NCBI RefSeq assembly: GCF_020510665.1
Contig: NZ_CP075187.1
Location: forward strand, 3,231,001-3,295,000
Reading direction: 5' to 3'
DNA length: 64,000 nucleotides
Source: Dechloromonas denitrificans
Lineage (GTDB): Bacteria; Pseudomonadota; Gammaproteobacteria; Burkholderiales; Rhodocyclaceae
The notes beneath the pieces were generated by a model. The model ran no database searches. It saw only the letters and a program-made list of their open reading frames with translations, and was not told the DNA's origin. Positions 7,323 to 17,410 of the stretch are shown one piece after another; the first letter of the stretch is position 1, and each line of letters opens with the position of its first letter. The position numbers and the translations under genes were made by a program.

Positions 7323-10300
7323 TCACTTGATTTCCCGCCAAGTCGAGGTTTCAACCTTGATCCCTGAGGATGGAGGAGGCCCCTCATCGGACTTGACCTC
7401 ATCGCTACCAACCTTTCCGCTAATGATCTTGCCCCCACCATATGGCGCGGGACGACCAATCGGATTACCTGTCTTGACGCCATCAGCAGCGTTCCCGGTA
7501 TAAACCGCCATCGAATTGGCCTCTTTCATGGCGATAACGGCACCGGCATCACCAAAGCCGCTATCGGCAGTTCCCGTCGTGACAATGCGACTTCCATTCG
7601 CCACATAGGTCAGCTCGGTAGGAATGCCGTCCTTCGAGAAACCACTGACAAACGCTGTCCCGGTCGCAAAAGTAACCTTGTCTGCGTCATTGGATTTACC
7701 GTCCATCTTGACATCAACAAAGCTGAACTCCTTCCCACGCGAACTTTTGGTAACGGAACCCGTCATCGGATTAAGCCCCATGACCCAGCCCTTGCCACCA
7801 GGCAGACATTTTTCACTGGCCAGCGGAATACCCGTGCCAAACAGCAACTTGTCATCGACCAGCAGCGGAGAGGTCACAAGACGCTCTGACGAGGCCGGGA
7901 AGTCGAGATACCAGCCTTTCCAGTTATCCACTGCAGAAGAAGTCAGATCGATTTCAGTATCGGTGTCTGGCGTGACCGAAATTTTTCGATAATCACCACC
8001 GCGATATTCGGTCGTGGCAATGACTGTCTTTTCATCAACGACCGTACGTTGTTTCAATTTTGTTTTCAGTACGGTAGTCGGGGAAGGTGCCATGGTATCC
8101 AGCACGGCATAGAAGCTTTGCGTTGTCGTACTTGAGCGATCAGTATCCGTCAGCAACTTGCCTGTTCCGAACAACACCAGATTACCAATCGATGTACCGT
8201 CATAGCGGGTTACCGGCTTGATTGCCGGACGAATCGTGATCGGTTGATTCACCCCTGCATCGAAAATCGGATTGGTCGCCACCGAGAACTGAGCCGGATC
8301 ATCATTGGTCAGATCGAAACGCCAGAGCTTGCCGTTCATGTCGCCCGCATAAACATAATCGAGAATGCCATCCTGACCGAAATCCACACCGGCCGGTGAT
8401 GACAACCCAACACCGCCCGTAACACTGATTTTCTTGATCAATGCACCGGTATTGGCATTCACAACATACAAAGCCGATGAGTTGGCCGTGGTTTTCTGGC
8501 CGCCGCTTCCAGCCCCCGTATCATCCCAGCTATTTTCGTAACCATTGGCCAGGATGACTGCAGGCACGACGGTCGTTGAAGACATCCGAACGTTATATAT
8601 CAGCGGTGTCGGGACACTGTAGCCCATCTCGCTGTCACTGATATCCGTCCATTCCCACATGACCGGTGACGAATCAGCCAGTGAGTTCTTATTCGTTGCA
8701 TTGATCACATGGTAGCCCTGCCCCCCCTGCCCCAAGGCCCCAGCAAATACAGTCTTCCATGTCCCGCCAGCACCGTTGACCACCCCGAGCTTGACGTCAG
8801 CTTGGCGCGCAGCACCATTGACATGATAGGCATGCGGCGTACCTGTTGGCTCACCATAATTTGTCTCTTTCAATGCTTTCAGGCGGGGATATACAGCGGA
8901 AGGAATATAAGCCATCACTTCCGTCATATTCGCAATGTCGAAGGCATGCAACATCCCGTCATTTGCTCCGATCAATGCAATACTGCGTGTTGAATTATCG
9001 GTTTTGAATGTCTGGTAGGCTTTATCAGGCGTCTCACCGGATGGCGCACTGATAACCGTTGGCTGCCCATCGATGATATCGCCGAGCAATCCGTTGGGAC
9101 GGCGCCTGAAACCATCGATTGTTTCATCGCCACGTAAGAAATTAATCACATTCTTTTGCTCAGTGAGCGTTGAGCCCAGAGCAACTTTTTGTGATGTCGT
9201 CATTTCATTGATGTGGGCAGTATCAAACTCGAACGAGGTTGTCGTCGTCACATAGGGAGGGGTGGCCAAATTGCCAACGCGATTTGACCAAATCTTACGC
9301 TCTCCATAAGCAGGAATAACCGCCTTTGCATTGGGCGTACAGGCATCGCCAATCCCGTTCGTCGCAGCGGTGTTCAGCGTGTAGCAACGCAATTCACCGT
9401 ACCAGCCATTCGGGTTAAAAACTGGCTGGAATATTTTGTTACCTGCAACGCTAAACTCACTGAGCGCCGCCACACCGCCAGCATTGGATGTCGATGCGGC
9501 AATACTGGCAAAAGCATTAGCCAAGGCATCACTTAACTGCTGTTTTGTCTGTGTCGTATAGTTTTTTCCGCCGCCGACAGTCGCTGCTGCCGGCAAAACA
9601 TCATTGACGACACCAAAAGCAATTGTGTAGGTCGTAAGATTCTGTAGTGCAAACTTGGGATCATCATATGATTCTTGATCGCCATCCAATCCACCAATCT
9701 TCAAATCGGCAATTCGGGCATATTTGGCAACATCACGTAGCGCTCTAAACCGATTTGTTCCATCGCCGAATCCCGCATCAGCAGCAGCCCCTTCAAGGCG
9801 AGCAGGGCAATTTACTGAAATATTATTGGCTGCAGTCGTGTTAGCCGCTGTGCAAACAGAAAATGACTGATTGGGAATCGCTCCACCATTTTCACCTCTG
9901 GCTGTGTAGGTCAATGCATTTTTGCCACTACCTGGCAAATTATCCTCACCCGTTGCATCACCATCGGTCAAAACAACTACAAAATTTTTCTGACAACGGT
10001 ACTGAATAGGGCTCTTATACACAGCACCATTCGACAGTTTGCCGTACATCGAGCTTTTCCCCTCAAAGTATCGGGTAATTTCCAGCAAACCTTCACCTAA
10101 CGGAGTAGCCGTGCGCCCCCAAACATTACTGATCGCATTTTTCAAATCGAGACGATTAGCACTGACATTCATATCATTGATTTCGTACCTTAATTTTGCA
10201 CCTTCGGCCCGCTCACCATTGCCCACATCAGCTTTATTATCATGGAAGGTAAACAAACCCATACGCAACCCATAGTTATTAGGGTTATCAACCAATTCTT

Positions 10301-10625
10301 TGGCAATTCCCTTCGCAATATTCATTTTTGTATTCGGCGACAGGGTTTCGCTATCAATCGTATTGCGATAATTGGTATTGTTATTTACACAATTTGACCA
10401 GTTTGCATTTGAGTTACACAAATCCAGGCGCATCCACTGATTATTTTCATCCTGCAACATGCTCCCCGACGTATCGATGTACAGCATCACGTTTGGTGCT
10501 ACAGAGGTCGATAGCGTTGGCGGTAATGCCGGGTAAGGTTCGGCGGCGATGGCCGGCAGGGCGAACATCGGGAAGGCAATGCACAACGCCTGGCTGATGG
10601 TCTTGAGTCTGAAGCCTGTTTCCAT
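7323..10625 (-). CDS. pilY1: PilY1, pilus-tip adhesin with von Willebrand A domain
   Basis: 1100 residues with a signal peptide (FPMFALPAIAA). A von Willebrand A domain contains the MIDAS motif DTSGSM at residues 51-56 and a later VLTDGDATGED. The C-terminal half is a PilY1 beta-propeller with LIGANDGMLHAFD and the calcium loop DFGQDGILDYVYAGD near residue 745. PilY1 sits at the pilus tip, controls extension/retraction and mediates adhesion or surface sensing. An AGGGGTG at good spacing supports the ATG at 10625. First gene of the minor-pilin operon. The N-terminal third (about 9.4-10.4 kb) is clearly AT-richer than the rest of the window, suggesting exchange or rapid divergence of the exposed domain. 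Confidence 0.93.
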   Translation of the reverse strand: METGFRLKTISQALCIAFPMFALPAIAAEPYPALPPTLSTSVAPNVMLYIDTSGSMLQDENNQWMRLDLCNSNANWSNCVNNNTNYRNTIDSETLSPNTKMNIAKGIAKELVDNPNNYGLRMGLFTFHDNKADVGNGERAEGAKLRYEINDMNVSANRLDLKNAISNVWGRTATPLGEGLLEITRYFEGKSSMYGKLSNGAVYKSPIQYRCQKNFVVVLTDGDATGEDNLPGSGKNALTYTARGENGGAIPNQSFSVCTAANTTAANNISVNCPARLEGAAADAGFGDGTNRFRALRDVAKYARIADLKIGGLDGDQESYDDPKFALQNLTTYTIAFGVVNDVLPAAATVGGGKNYTTQTKQQLSDALANAFASIAASTSNAGGVAALSEFSVAGNKIFQPVFNPNGWYGELRCYTLNTAATNGIGDACTPNAKAVIPAYGERKIWSNRVGNLATPPYVTTTTSFEFDTAHINEMTTSQKVALGSTLTEQKNVINFLRGDETIDGFRRRPNGLLGDIIDGQPTVISAPSGETPDKAYQTFKTDNSTRSIALIGANDGMLHAFDIANMTEVMAYIPSAVYPRLKALKETNYGEPTGTPHAYHVNGAARQADVKLGVVNGAGGTWKTVFAGALGQGGQGYHVINATNKNSLADSSPVMWEWTDISDSEMGYSVPTPLIYNVRMSSTTVVPAVILANGYENSWDDTGAGSGGQKTTANSSALYVVNANTGALIKKISVTGGVGLSSPAGVDFGQDGILDYVYAGDMNGKLWRFDLTNDDPAQFSVATNPIFDAGVNQPITIRPAIKPVTRYDGTSIGNLVLFGTGKLLTDTDRSSTTTQSFYAVLDTMAPSPTTVLKTKLKQRTVVDEKTVIATTEYRGGDYRKISVTPDTDTEIDLTSSAVDNWKGWYLDFPASSERLVTSPLLVDDKLLFGTGIPLASEKCLPGGKGWVMGLNPMTGSVTKSSRGKEFSFVDVKMDGKSNDADKVTFATGTAFVSGFSKDGIPTELTYVANGSRIVTTGTADSGFGDAGAVIAMKEANSMAVYTGNAADGVKTGNPIGRPAPYGGGKIISGKVGSDEVKSDEGPPPSSGIKVETSTWREIK

Positions 10626-10810
10626 GATGACACCCCTGTAAGACTGGTTTTGCCGGCCGAGACGCCGGAATGACAACCACAGACGGACAAATTGCCTGGG
10701 CGGTATTTTGATGCTTAATTTAGTCCACAGCTGGCGCAAGGAAAACAACGGAGCGACGAGCGGCAGTATTTCGGGCACGGAAGGGACGTCGACCGCGCCA
10801 TTCGATGAAC

Positions 10811-11647
10811 TCAGACGCGCAAGGCTGCCGCCAGGGAGGCGACTTCTTCTGCCGACGCCGCCAGGACGCTACTGAGTGTTGCGTCGTCGATCAGCAAATC
10901 GAGATCAACCGCGATGTCTTGATGGCTCATCCCGAGCAACTCGGCGAGAGGCGACTCGACGGGAGACAGCTGATCGGCGAGTAGCAAGGTGTCCCCCAGG
11001 GATTCGGGCGGCATGGTCAGGTAGCCGGCCCACAGGGTTTCAAGAGCCGGATTGAGATTGGCTGGTACGCCCAGTGCCTTGCTGACCGCGCGCCCCAATC
11101 GGGCCTCGCCTTGCTCGAACCAGTTTTCGAGATGATTTTCAAGCAGCCCGGGATAATGGCTGGCCCGGGCGAGCAGATAGAACGCCCCCAGTTCATGGAC
11201 AATACCGGCGAAAAAAGCTGCTTCCGGGTCCTGTTTCGTCACCCGCTTAGCAATCACACGGGCCAATGCGGCGACATGGGCTGAATGCTCCCACAGGCGG
11301 GCGGCAAGTGCGCGATGCTCGGGCAAGGGTGACATTTCCTGCATCTGGCGCACAATCAACGCGGTTACAAGCGTGTACAGAGTCTTGAAACCCAATCGGG
11401 AAATGGCGCTATTAACATCGCCAATAGCCCGGCCGGACGGGTTATGGCTGACTGAATTGGCCATGCCGACCACCCTTGCGGCGAGCATCGGTTCGGCCGA
11501 AATCAACTTGGCGAGTTGCTCAACCGAACAATCGGGGTCGTCGAGCGCCTGCTGGACGCGCAGGGCAACCTCGGCATGCGTCGGAAAAACCATATCGCCA
11601 CGTTCGGCATCTGCCACAGCGGCATCCAGCATTGCTTGAATATCCAT
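10811..11647 (-). CDS. HDOD-domain signalling protein
   Basis: 278 residues, predicted cytoplasmic. The HDOD core is recognisable from about 20 to 230: SVEQLAKLISAEPMLAARVVGMANS, then INSAISRLGF-like DVNSAISRLGFKTLYTLV, and the degenerate HD region HSAHVAALARVIAK with GIVHELGAFYLLA. HDOD proteins lack the full phosphohydrolase metal site and act as signalling scaffolds, often linked to c-di-GMP, motility or chemotaxis. It lies between hoxC (104 nt upstream) and the pilin operon. Start 11647 follows AGGAAGGGA; a second ATG sits directly in front of it. Its partner is unknown, but the position next to the pil operon suggests a role in pilus or surface behaviour. Confidence 0.82.
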   Translation of the reverse strand: MDIQAMLDAAVADAERGDMVFPTHAEVALRVQQALDDPDCSVEQLAKLISAEPMLAARVVGMANSVSHNPSGRAIGDVNSAISRLGFKTLYTLVTALIVRQMQEMSPLPEHRALAARLWEHSAHVAALARVIAKRVTKQDPEAAFFAGIVHELGAFYLLARASHYPGLLENHLENWFEQGEARLGRAVSKALGVPANLNPALETLWAGYLTMPPESLGDTLLLADQLSPVESPLAELLGMSHQDIAVDLDLLIDDATLSSVLAASAEEVASLAAALRV

Positions 11648-11751
11648 CATTCCCTTCCTCACGGCCGCCAGAATTTGATTCGAACGCACTTTGCCACTGA
11701 TTATTGCCACCCGTCCAGCAACAATCGGACAAGCCTGTGCCGCTGGCGTGC

Positions 11752-13185
11752 CTAATGCACAGTACACACCATGCACGGATCAAACGAACGTACAACGTGC
11801 TGGATTGTAGGCGCGGCCTCTTCCCCGGCGGGCAGGCCGATCAGCGCCTGTTCGAGCGGGCCGGGCTGGCCGCTGCCGTCGTGCGGCGAGAAATTCCAGG
11901 TGGTCGGCGCGATGATCTGGTAGCGATCTATTCGGCCGCGCCTGAACGACAACCAGTGCCCGAGGCTGCCACGGGCGGCCTCAACCAGCCCGACACCCTC
12001 GCCGGAATCCGGCAAGACAAGTTGATTGCAAAACGGATCACCCGGCACGATGGCTTTCACCCAATGCTCCATTGCCGGAACGACCGTCGCCAGCTCGATC
12101 ATCCGCGCAACGACTCGTGCGGTGACGCTGGCGCCATGCCGGCAGACCAGATCGCGGGCCAATGGCTGCCCGGCCACAACCTGGCGAGCCAATGCGCCTG
12201 TTTCGGCGACCTGGCCGGCATAGCGCGGCGCCTTGCACCAGGTATATGCCGCGGCCTTGTTGGCATCGACCACGGTTTCACCCAAGGCCGGCGGCAAGGG
12301 CTCGCCCTGAGCCAGCCACGCATGGCTGACATCTTCCGCAATTTTGGCCGGATCAAGGCGGTCGACCGCAGCAGTCTCGCCGTATTCCGGTGACCAGACG
12401 CCGCCGGCAAACAAGTCGTAGGCCCCGTAGGACAAAAACAGGTCCTTCGCCCGCCCCACGCTTTCCAGCCGAAGATCGTAAGCCGCATTCAGGAAAGCGG
12501 GAAAATCGCCCGCCCTGCCGGCAGCCCAGTCGCGCAATGCCGACTCGGAAGCCAATGCACTGAATTGCTCAAGGCTGCCGCCCAGCAAGGTCGTTTCAAG
12601 AAAACCCCGAAACTCGCGCAATAGCGCCAGCACGCGGATGCGCTCTGCGGCGGTCATCGCCTTGGTGCTGCCGCCAGGCTGCAATGCCAGCGAATGCGGC
12701 CAGCGCCCGGCAAGAAAACCGATCAGTTTGAAGAACCCGGCGCGCGCACCCAGTGCAGCCGGCGCCGCACTCCCCTTGATGGCGGCAAAACGGCTGGCTA
12801 CATCGGGGTACCAACTGCGGTCGACATAGCTCGCACGGGCAAAATCCGGCATGAAAAAAAGATAAAAATGGGTCAGATGATCGGCCAGATTCTCGGTCGC
12901 CAGGATCAGGCTTTGCGCCAGTTTTCCGTTGGCCGGCATCTGAACGCCACTGGCACTGGCTAGCGCGGCCGCTGCGGCAGCCGACTGGGCAATCGAGCAG
13001 ATTCCGCAGATACGCGGCACGATGGCCAATGCATCCTGGGCAACCCGGCCGACCAGCAATTGTTCGAAACCGCGAAACAGCGGCGAATTGACGCGCGCCG
13101 CAACAACCTGGCCGGCGTCGACATCGAGACTGACCTCAAGATCGCCCTCGACGCGATTGAACGGCCCGACCAGAACGCGCTTCAT
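11752..13185 (-). CDS. hoxC: Regulatory (H2-sensing) [NiFe]-hydrogenase large subunit HoxC/HupV
   Basis: 477 residues. The N-terminal nickel motif is RICGICSIAQS (Cys60, Cys63), where Gln67 stands in place of the His of catalytic enzymes. The C-terminal motif DPCMVCTVH is the very end of the protein, so there is no extension for a maturation protease to remove. Both are hallmarks of the sensory HoxC/HupV group. With HoxB it forms a cytoplasmic H2 sensor that signals through the HoxJ kinase to HoxA. Overlaps hoxB by four bases (ATGA); cotranscription with hoxX-hoxA-hoxB is very likely. Confidence 0.95.
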   Translation of the reverse strand: MKRVLVGPFNRVEGDLEVSLDVDAGQVVAARVNSPLFRGFEQLLVGRVAQDALAIVPRICGICSIAQSAAAAAALASASGVQMPANGKLAQSLILATENLADHLTHFYLFFMPDFARASYVDRSWYPDVASRFAAIKGSAAPAALGARAGFFKLIGFLAGRWPHSLALQPGGSTKAMTAAERIRVLALLREFRGFLETTLLGGSLEQFSALASESALRDWAAGRAGDFPAFLNAAYDLRLESVGRAKDLFLSYGAYDLFAGGVWSPEYGETAAVDRLDPAKIAEDVSHAWLAQGEPLPPALGETVVDANKAAAYTWCKAPRYAGQVAETGALARQVVAGQPLARDLVCRHGASVTARVVARMIELATVVPAMEHWVKAIVPGDPFCNQLVLPDSGEGVGLVEAARGSLGHWLSFRRGRIDRYQIIAPTTWNFSPHDGSGQPGPLEQALIGLPAGEEAAPTIQHVVRSFDPCMVCTVH

Positions 13186-14177
13186 TTCCCTGCCTTCTTG
13201 ACGGCCGGACGAATCACCGGATGATCGACCACGGCATTCTCCCGCACCCGTTTCGGTGTCGCCGATTTGGACAATGCGGCCAGCGCGACAAACCAGGCTT
13301 TCGGCATGTCGGTCGGCAAACCGATCGGAATCCCGGCCAGCTTGGGCGTTTCCTGGAAAGGATGGCCCGGCGCTTCAAACCCCGGTTCGGTACAGGCAAT
13401 GCAGGCAAAACCACCGCGCAGACAGGAGCCGCTGCCGTTCCAGGGGCGGATATTGCAATCGGCATGCGCCTGCGTCCCCTTGCACCCCAGGTTCTCCATC
13501 AAACAGCCCAGGTCGGACTGCTTTTCGGCACTCGCCTTGAATTCGTAGAATTCATTGCGCGAACAACCGTGATGAACCAGTTGATCGGCATAGAGCAGCG
13601 GACGCCCGTAAGCATCGAGATCGCTCGCGGCCAGCCCTTCAAACGCCAGCTTTTCCAGCGTATCGACGACCCAACCGGGGTGCACCGGACAACCGGCAAT
13701 ATTGACCACCGGCAAGCCGCCATTTGACTGAAAACCCTTGCCGAGCAAGCCGCCCGGCTCATCGGTATCGAACTGCAGGCCGCAGGCCTCAAGCGGATTC
13801 CCCGGCGTACTGGCCGAAAACCCGCCGTAGGCCGTGCACGAACCAATGGCGAAAACCCAGCGGGCGTGGCGCGCCAGGCGCTCGACCCACTCGGTCATCG
13901 GCCGGCCGCTCCCGGCCATCAGATGAAACTTTCCACTCCCGTTCGGGCCGCGCAACATCGCCCCTTCAATGCACAGGACATCGAAGGACAAGCGCCCTTC
14001 TGCGCAGTCTTCAAGAATCTGCAAGGCCGCATCGCCGCTCTCCAGCGACAAAGCCGGATGCCAGACAAACTCGATACCGGCGTCACGCAACTCATCGAAC
14101 AACGGTCGCGGCTCGGCGCACAGCAGCGACTGCGTACAACCGCCACAGCCGCCGCTTTGCAACCAGAGCAGCTTCAT
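13182..14177 (-). CDS. hoxB: Regulatory [NiFe]-hydrogenase small subunit HoxB/HupU
   Basis: 331 residues, starting directly with the proximal-cluster region LWLQSGGCGGCTQSLLC and with no Tat signal peptide, so the protein stays in the cytoplasm. Further iron-sulfur ligands appear in AIGSCTAYGG, NIAGCPVHPGW, HHGCSRNEFYE, GCLMENLGCKGT, ADCNIRPWNGSGSCLRGGFACIACTEPGF. Only the standard cysteines occur around the proximal cluster (GGCGGCTQS), unlike the oxygen-tolerant HoxK elsewhere in this window. Electron-transfer subunit of the H2 sensor; four-base overlaps tie it to hoxA and hoxC. Confidence 0.95.
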   Translation of the reverse strand: MKLLWLQSGGCGGCTQSLLCAEPRPLFDELRDAGIEFVWHPALSLESGDAALQILEDCAEGRLSFDVLCIEGAMLRGPNGSGKFHLMAGSGRPMTEWVERLARHARWVFAIGSCTAYGGFSASTPGNPLEACGLQFDTDEPGGLLGKGFQSNGGLPVVNIAGCPVHPGWVVDTLEKLAFEGLAASDLDAYGRPLLYADQLVHHGCSRNEFYEFKASAEKQSDLGCLMENLGCKGTQAHADCNIRPWNGSGSCLRGGFACIACTEPGFEAPGHPFQETPKLAGIPIGLPTDMPKAWFVALAALSKSATPKRVRENAVVDHPVIRPAVKKAGK

Positions 14178-15652
14178 TCGCCCTGCTCCAGCCCATAGCG
14201 CACCAGCTTGGCGCGCAAGCCGACGCGCGATAGGCCCAGCTCCCGCGCGGCACGCGATTTATTGCCGTGATGACGCAACATGGCCTGGCGCAAGACCCGT
14301 ACTTCAAGCTGCGCCATGCGTTCCTTCAACCCGCCGCTCAATCCGTCAGTCAGGTCTTCCTGCCGCTCCCGGCCGCGCTCAAGCGCCGGTTCGCGCAGGA
14401 CCCGCGGCGAAAGCAGCGCCGCAGACAGGCTGGGCGATTCGCTCAACGCCACCATGCGCAGAATTTCATTCTGCAATTCGCGCACATTACCCGGCCAGCG
14501 ATAGGCGGCCATGCGTTCAAGCACCTCGGGCATGAAACCCTGCACCGCACAGCCAAGGTGACGATTGCTGCTATCGAGCAGATGCTGGGCGAGCAACGGC
14601 AGGTCCATCGGTCGGTCGCGCAAGGGCGGCACATGCAGGGCAATCGTTGCCAGACGGTAGTAAAGATCCTCGCGGAAGCGCCCGGTCCGGACATCTTCTT
14701 CAAGATCCCGGTTGGTCGCGGCAATGACCCGAACATCGACGTTGACCGAGCGGTTGCTGCCGAGCGGACGGAACTCGCCTTCCTGCAGGACACGCAGCAG
14801 CTTGACCTGGAAAGCCGGGCTGGTTTCACCGATTTCATCGAGAAACAGCGTACCGCCATCGGCTTGCTGGAACAGGCCGACCCGGTCCTCGACCGCGCCG
14901 GTAAAGGCACCGCGCTTGTAGCCGAAGAGTTCGGACTCAAGCAGCGTATCCGGCAATGCACCGCAATTTTCAGTGATGAACGGACGCTCGGCCCGCCGGC
15001 TCTCGTAGTGAATGGCCCGGGCGACCATTTCCTTGCCGGTGCCCGATTCCCCGGTGACCAGCACGGCCAGGTCGAAGGGAGCGACACGCTCGATCATTTC
15101 GCAGATATCGTTGAGCGGACTGCCGCGCTGGCGAATGAAACTGCTCAGCCCGAACGCATGCCTGGCCTTGTCGAACTTGCTCTGGACACGCTTCTTGAGC
15201 ACTGGCTCGGCGGTACGCAGATCGAGCGAAAGACGCTGGTTTTCCTGCTGCAGACGCCATACCTCGGCGGCCCGTTGCAAGGTCAACAGCAATTGTTCCG
15301 GCTGCCAGGGCTTGAGCAGGTATTGCCAGATGCCGGCTTCGTTGACCCCGGTGATGATGTCCTCGGCGTCGGTATAACCGGACAGGATGATACGCACGAC
15401 ATCCGGCCAGCGATGGCGCACTTCCTTGAGAAACTGGACGCCGGTCATGCCCGGCATGCGCTGGTCGCACAGAACGATGCGGACTGCCGCGGTCGACATC
15501 TCACGTTCGAGGATTTCCATGCCTTCAGCGGCGCTCGACGCGCAAAGCACATCGAAATCCTCTTCCAGCGTACGACGCAAGGCTTCCTGCGAACGGACCT
15601 CGTCATCGACAACCAGCACGGCGGGCAGTTTTCGCAGACTGGGCGGGCTCAT
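14174..15652 (-). CDS. hoxA: Hydrogenase transcriptional activator HoxA (NtrC family)
   Basis: 492 residues. The receiver domain (about 10-130) has an acidic pocket VVDDE and phosphoacceptor Asp63 (LCDQRMPGM). The AAA+ sigma-54 interaction domain carries Walker A GESGTGKE, the sigma-54 contact loop GAFTGA and Walker [12 protein letters not shown]. The C-terminal Fis-type helix-turn-helix ([20 protein letters not shown]) is present. In Ralstonia HoxA activates the sigma-54 promoter of the hydrogenase genes, and the kinase HoxJ keeps it inactive without H2. A clear sigma-54 promoter is found upstream of hoxK at 31990-32004. Overlaps hoxX and hoxB by four bases each. Confidence 0.95.
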   Translation of the reverse strand: MSPPSLRKLPAVLVVDDEVRSQEALRRTLEEDFDVLCASSAAEGMEILEREMSTAAVRIVLCDQRMPGMTGVQFLKEVRHRWPDVVRIILSGYTDAEDIITGVNEAGIWQYLLKPWQPEQLLLTLQRAAEVWRLQQENQRLSLDLRTAEPVLKKRVQSKFDKARHAFGLSSFIRQRGSPLNDICEMIERVAPFDLAVLVTGESGTGKEMVARAIHYESRRAERPFITENCGALPDTLLESELFGYKRGAFTGAVEDRVGLFQQADGGTLFLDEIGETSPAFQVKLLRVLQEGEFRPLGSNRSVNVDVRVIAATNRDLEEDVRTGRFREDLYYRLATIALHVPPLRDRPMDLPLLAQHLLDSSNRHLGCAVQGFMPEVLERMAAYRWPGNVRELQNEILRMVALSESPSLSAALLSPRVLREPALERGRERQEDLTDGLSGGLKERMAQLEVRVLRQAMLRHHGNKSRAARELGLSRVGLRAKLVRYGLEQGE

Positions 15653-17325
15653 TCGGGAATTATCCAGTTCAGGTCTCGATGCTTGGCTAAATGGCGCGGC
15701 GTCCAGGAATGCGGCGAACGCTCGACAAAATGATAGCGCGCCACATGGTAGGACGGATCGAATCCATAGAAATTGCGCTGCATTTCGTGCAACTCGGCCG
15801 CCCGGTAAGCGGCCAGCGGTCGCAACGCTTCATCGGCCCGACGTTTGGCCTGCTTGGCCGCCACGCGTTCTGAAAAATCACCGGCCGCCGCCAATTCGGC
15901 AGCTCGCCGGGCAACATCAACGGCAAATCCGGGGGCCGGCAAACAGGCATCGTAGAAACCCAGGCGAACCGACTCGGCCGCCGTCATCGGCAAGCGGTGG
16001 CGCATGATCGCACGGGCACCGTCTTCGCCGACGCGCGGCGGCAACAGGTAAGTCCAGAACTCGGAGCCGAACAGGTTGCCCATGTTCTTGTAATGCGGGT
16101 TGAGCATCACCCCGTCGCGGACCCAGACAAAATCGGTGGCGCGCGCCAGAAAGCAACCGCCCGCCCCGCTATTGGCCCCGACGGCTGCCACGGTCAACTG
16201 GGTTTCGCAGCGCAAAATGGCTTCGGCCAGATCGTCGATCGCATTGATGTTGGCCCAGGACTCATCGGCCGGGCTGGCCGCCGCTTCGATGGTGTTGAGG
16301 TGAATGCCGTTCGACCAGAAATCGCTACCGCCACGCAGGACGATAACCCGCGTCGGCTGCCCGGCCGCCCAGTTGAAGGCCTCGGTCAGACGCCGGCATT
16401 GCCCGCTGCTCATTGCACCGTTGTAGAACTCGAAACTGAGGAAACCAACGCCACCGGCAGCTTCGTAGCTGATGTCCTGCCAGGTGGGCTGCGTCGATTT
16501 CAAATAGCCGGCCAACGGCATCTCGGGCAATTCAGCCGCCTCGGGGAAGGCCTGCGTCGCCGGCAACTTGATGCCGCCCTGGCGTTTGACATGGCCGATC
16601 CACACGGCACCATCAAGCGTCGCCCGACAGATGGCCGTTTCACGCCGGGCAATCAGGCTGCCCGGCGCACCGCGCAACACCGCTTCCGGCCAGGCATCAA
16701 ACAAGTGGCAGGGTTGGCCGAACAGCTGATCGGCCACACCGGGGAAACCATCGGCAGCGTTGATCCGGGCCAGCACGGCAGCACTGTCCTGACTTGCCCA
16801 GTCGATCGCCCGTTCAGCCTGACGCAGGGTTGAATGCGCCTGCCCGGCAATGCGTTGCGGTTTGAAATCGGGCTGCTGGCAACGGGCGACCGCAGCAAGG
16901 ACGGCACGCACTGCCGCTTCGGTCACTTCATTGCGGTAGATCGACGATTTCTTGGCCCGGCGCATCGGGAATTCAGCCGAGGCCCAGACCGGGCCGGCAT
17001 CCATTTCGGCCTCAGCCTGCAGCACCGTCACACCCCAGGTCGGCAGATCCTTCTGGATCGCCCAATCGAGCGCCGACGGACCACGGTCGCCCGGTACGCC
17101 CGGGTGAACGACGAGGCAGCGATGCCGGGACCAGATCGATGCCGGAATCGCCCGTTTGAGAAAAGGCGCCAGGATCAGATCGGGACGGAACAGACGCACG
17201 GCTTCTTCACTGACCGAATCGGCAATATCGAACTCAATGCTGATTTCATGGCCGATTTGACTCAATTCGCAAAAGAGCCGTTGAGCGAGACTGTTGAAGC
17301 TGTGGGTCAGGAAGAGAATTCGCAT
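15649..17325 (-). CDS. hoxX: Hydrogenase maturation factor HoxX/HypX (CO-ligand synthesis)
   Basis: 558 residues with two domains. The N-terminal formyl-tetrahydrofolate transferase-like half (about 1-270) has HPGVPGDRGPSALDWAI and a late AGQAHSTLRQAERAIDW. The C-terminal enoyl-CoA hydratase-like half (about 280-540) has LRGGSDFWSNGIHLNTIE and VGANSGAGGCFLA. HypX makes the carbon monoxide ligand of the NiFe active site from formyl-THF when oxygen is present, in line with an oxygen-tolerant enzyme here. The ATG at 17325 matches the family N-terminus (MRILFLTHSF). First gene of the hoxX-A-B-C unit, with a 169-bp gap to the opposite-strand small gene. Confidence 0.93.
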   Translation of the reverse strand: MRILFLTHSFNSLAQRLFCELSQIGHEISIEFDIADSVSEEAVRLFRPDLILAPFLKRAIPASIWSRHRCLVVHPGVPGDRGPSALDWAIQKDLPTWGVTVLQAEAEMDAGPVWASAEFPMRRAKKSSIYRNEVTEAAVRAVLAAVARCQQPDFKPQRIAGQAHSTLRQAERAIDWASQDSAAVLARINAADGFPGVADQLFGQPCHLFDAWPEAVLRGAPGSLIARRETAICRATLDGAVWIGHVKRQGGIKLPATQAFPEAAELPEMPLAGYLKSTQPTWQDISYEAAGGVGFLSFEFYNGAMSSGQCRRLTEAFNWAAGQPTRVIVLRGGSDFWSNGIHLNTIEAAASPADESWANINAIDDLAEAILRCETQLTVAAVGANSGAGGCFLARATDFVWVRDGVMLNPHYKNMGNLFGSEFWTYLLPPRVGEDGARAIMRHRLPMTAAESVRLGFYDACLPAPGFAVDVARRAAELAAAGDFSERVAAKQAKRRADEALRPLAAYRAAELHEMQRNFYGFDPSYHVARYHFVERSPHSWTPRHLAKHRDLNWIIPE

Positions 17326-17410
17326 ACCGTCCGGATATTTACAAGAAATTACATGCACATAAAGCGCGGCGCGACGCTGGCTGGCAGACCACCAGTTTTA
17401 CATGCGCATA

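Noticed and set aside
11752..14177. A second catalytic uptake hydrogenase
   Set aside because: No Tat signal on the small subunit, no C-terminal extension and a Gln in the first nickel motif of the large subunit point to a sensor.
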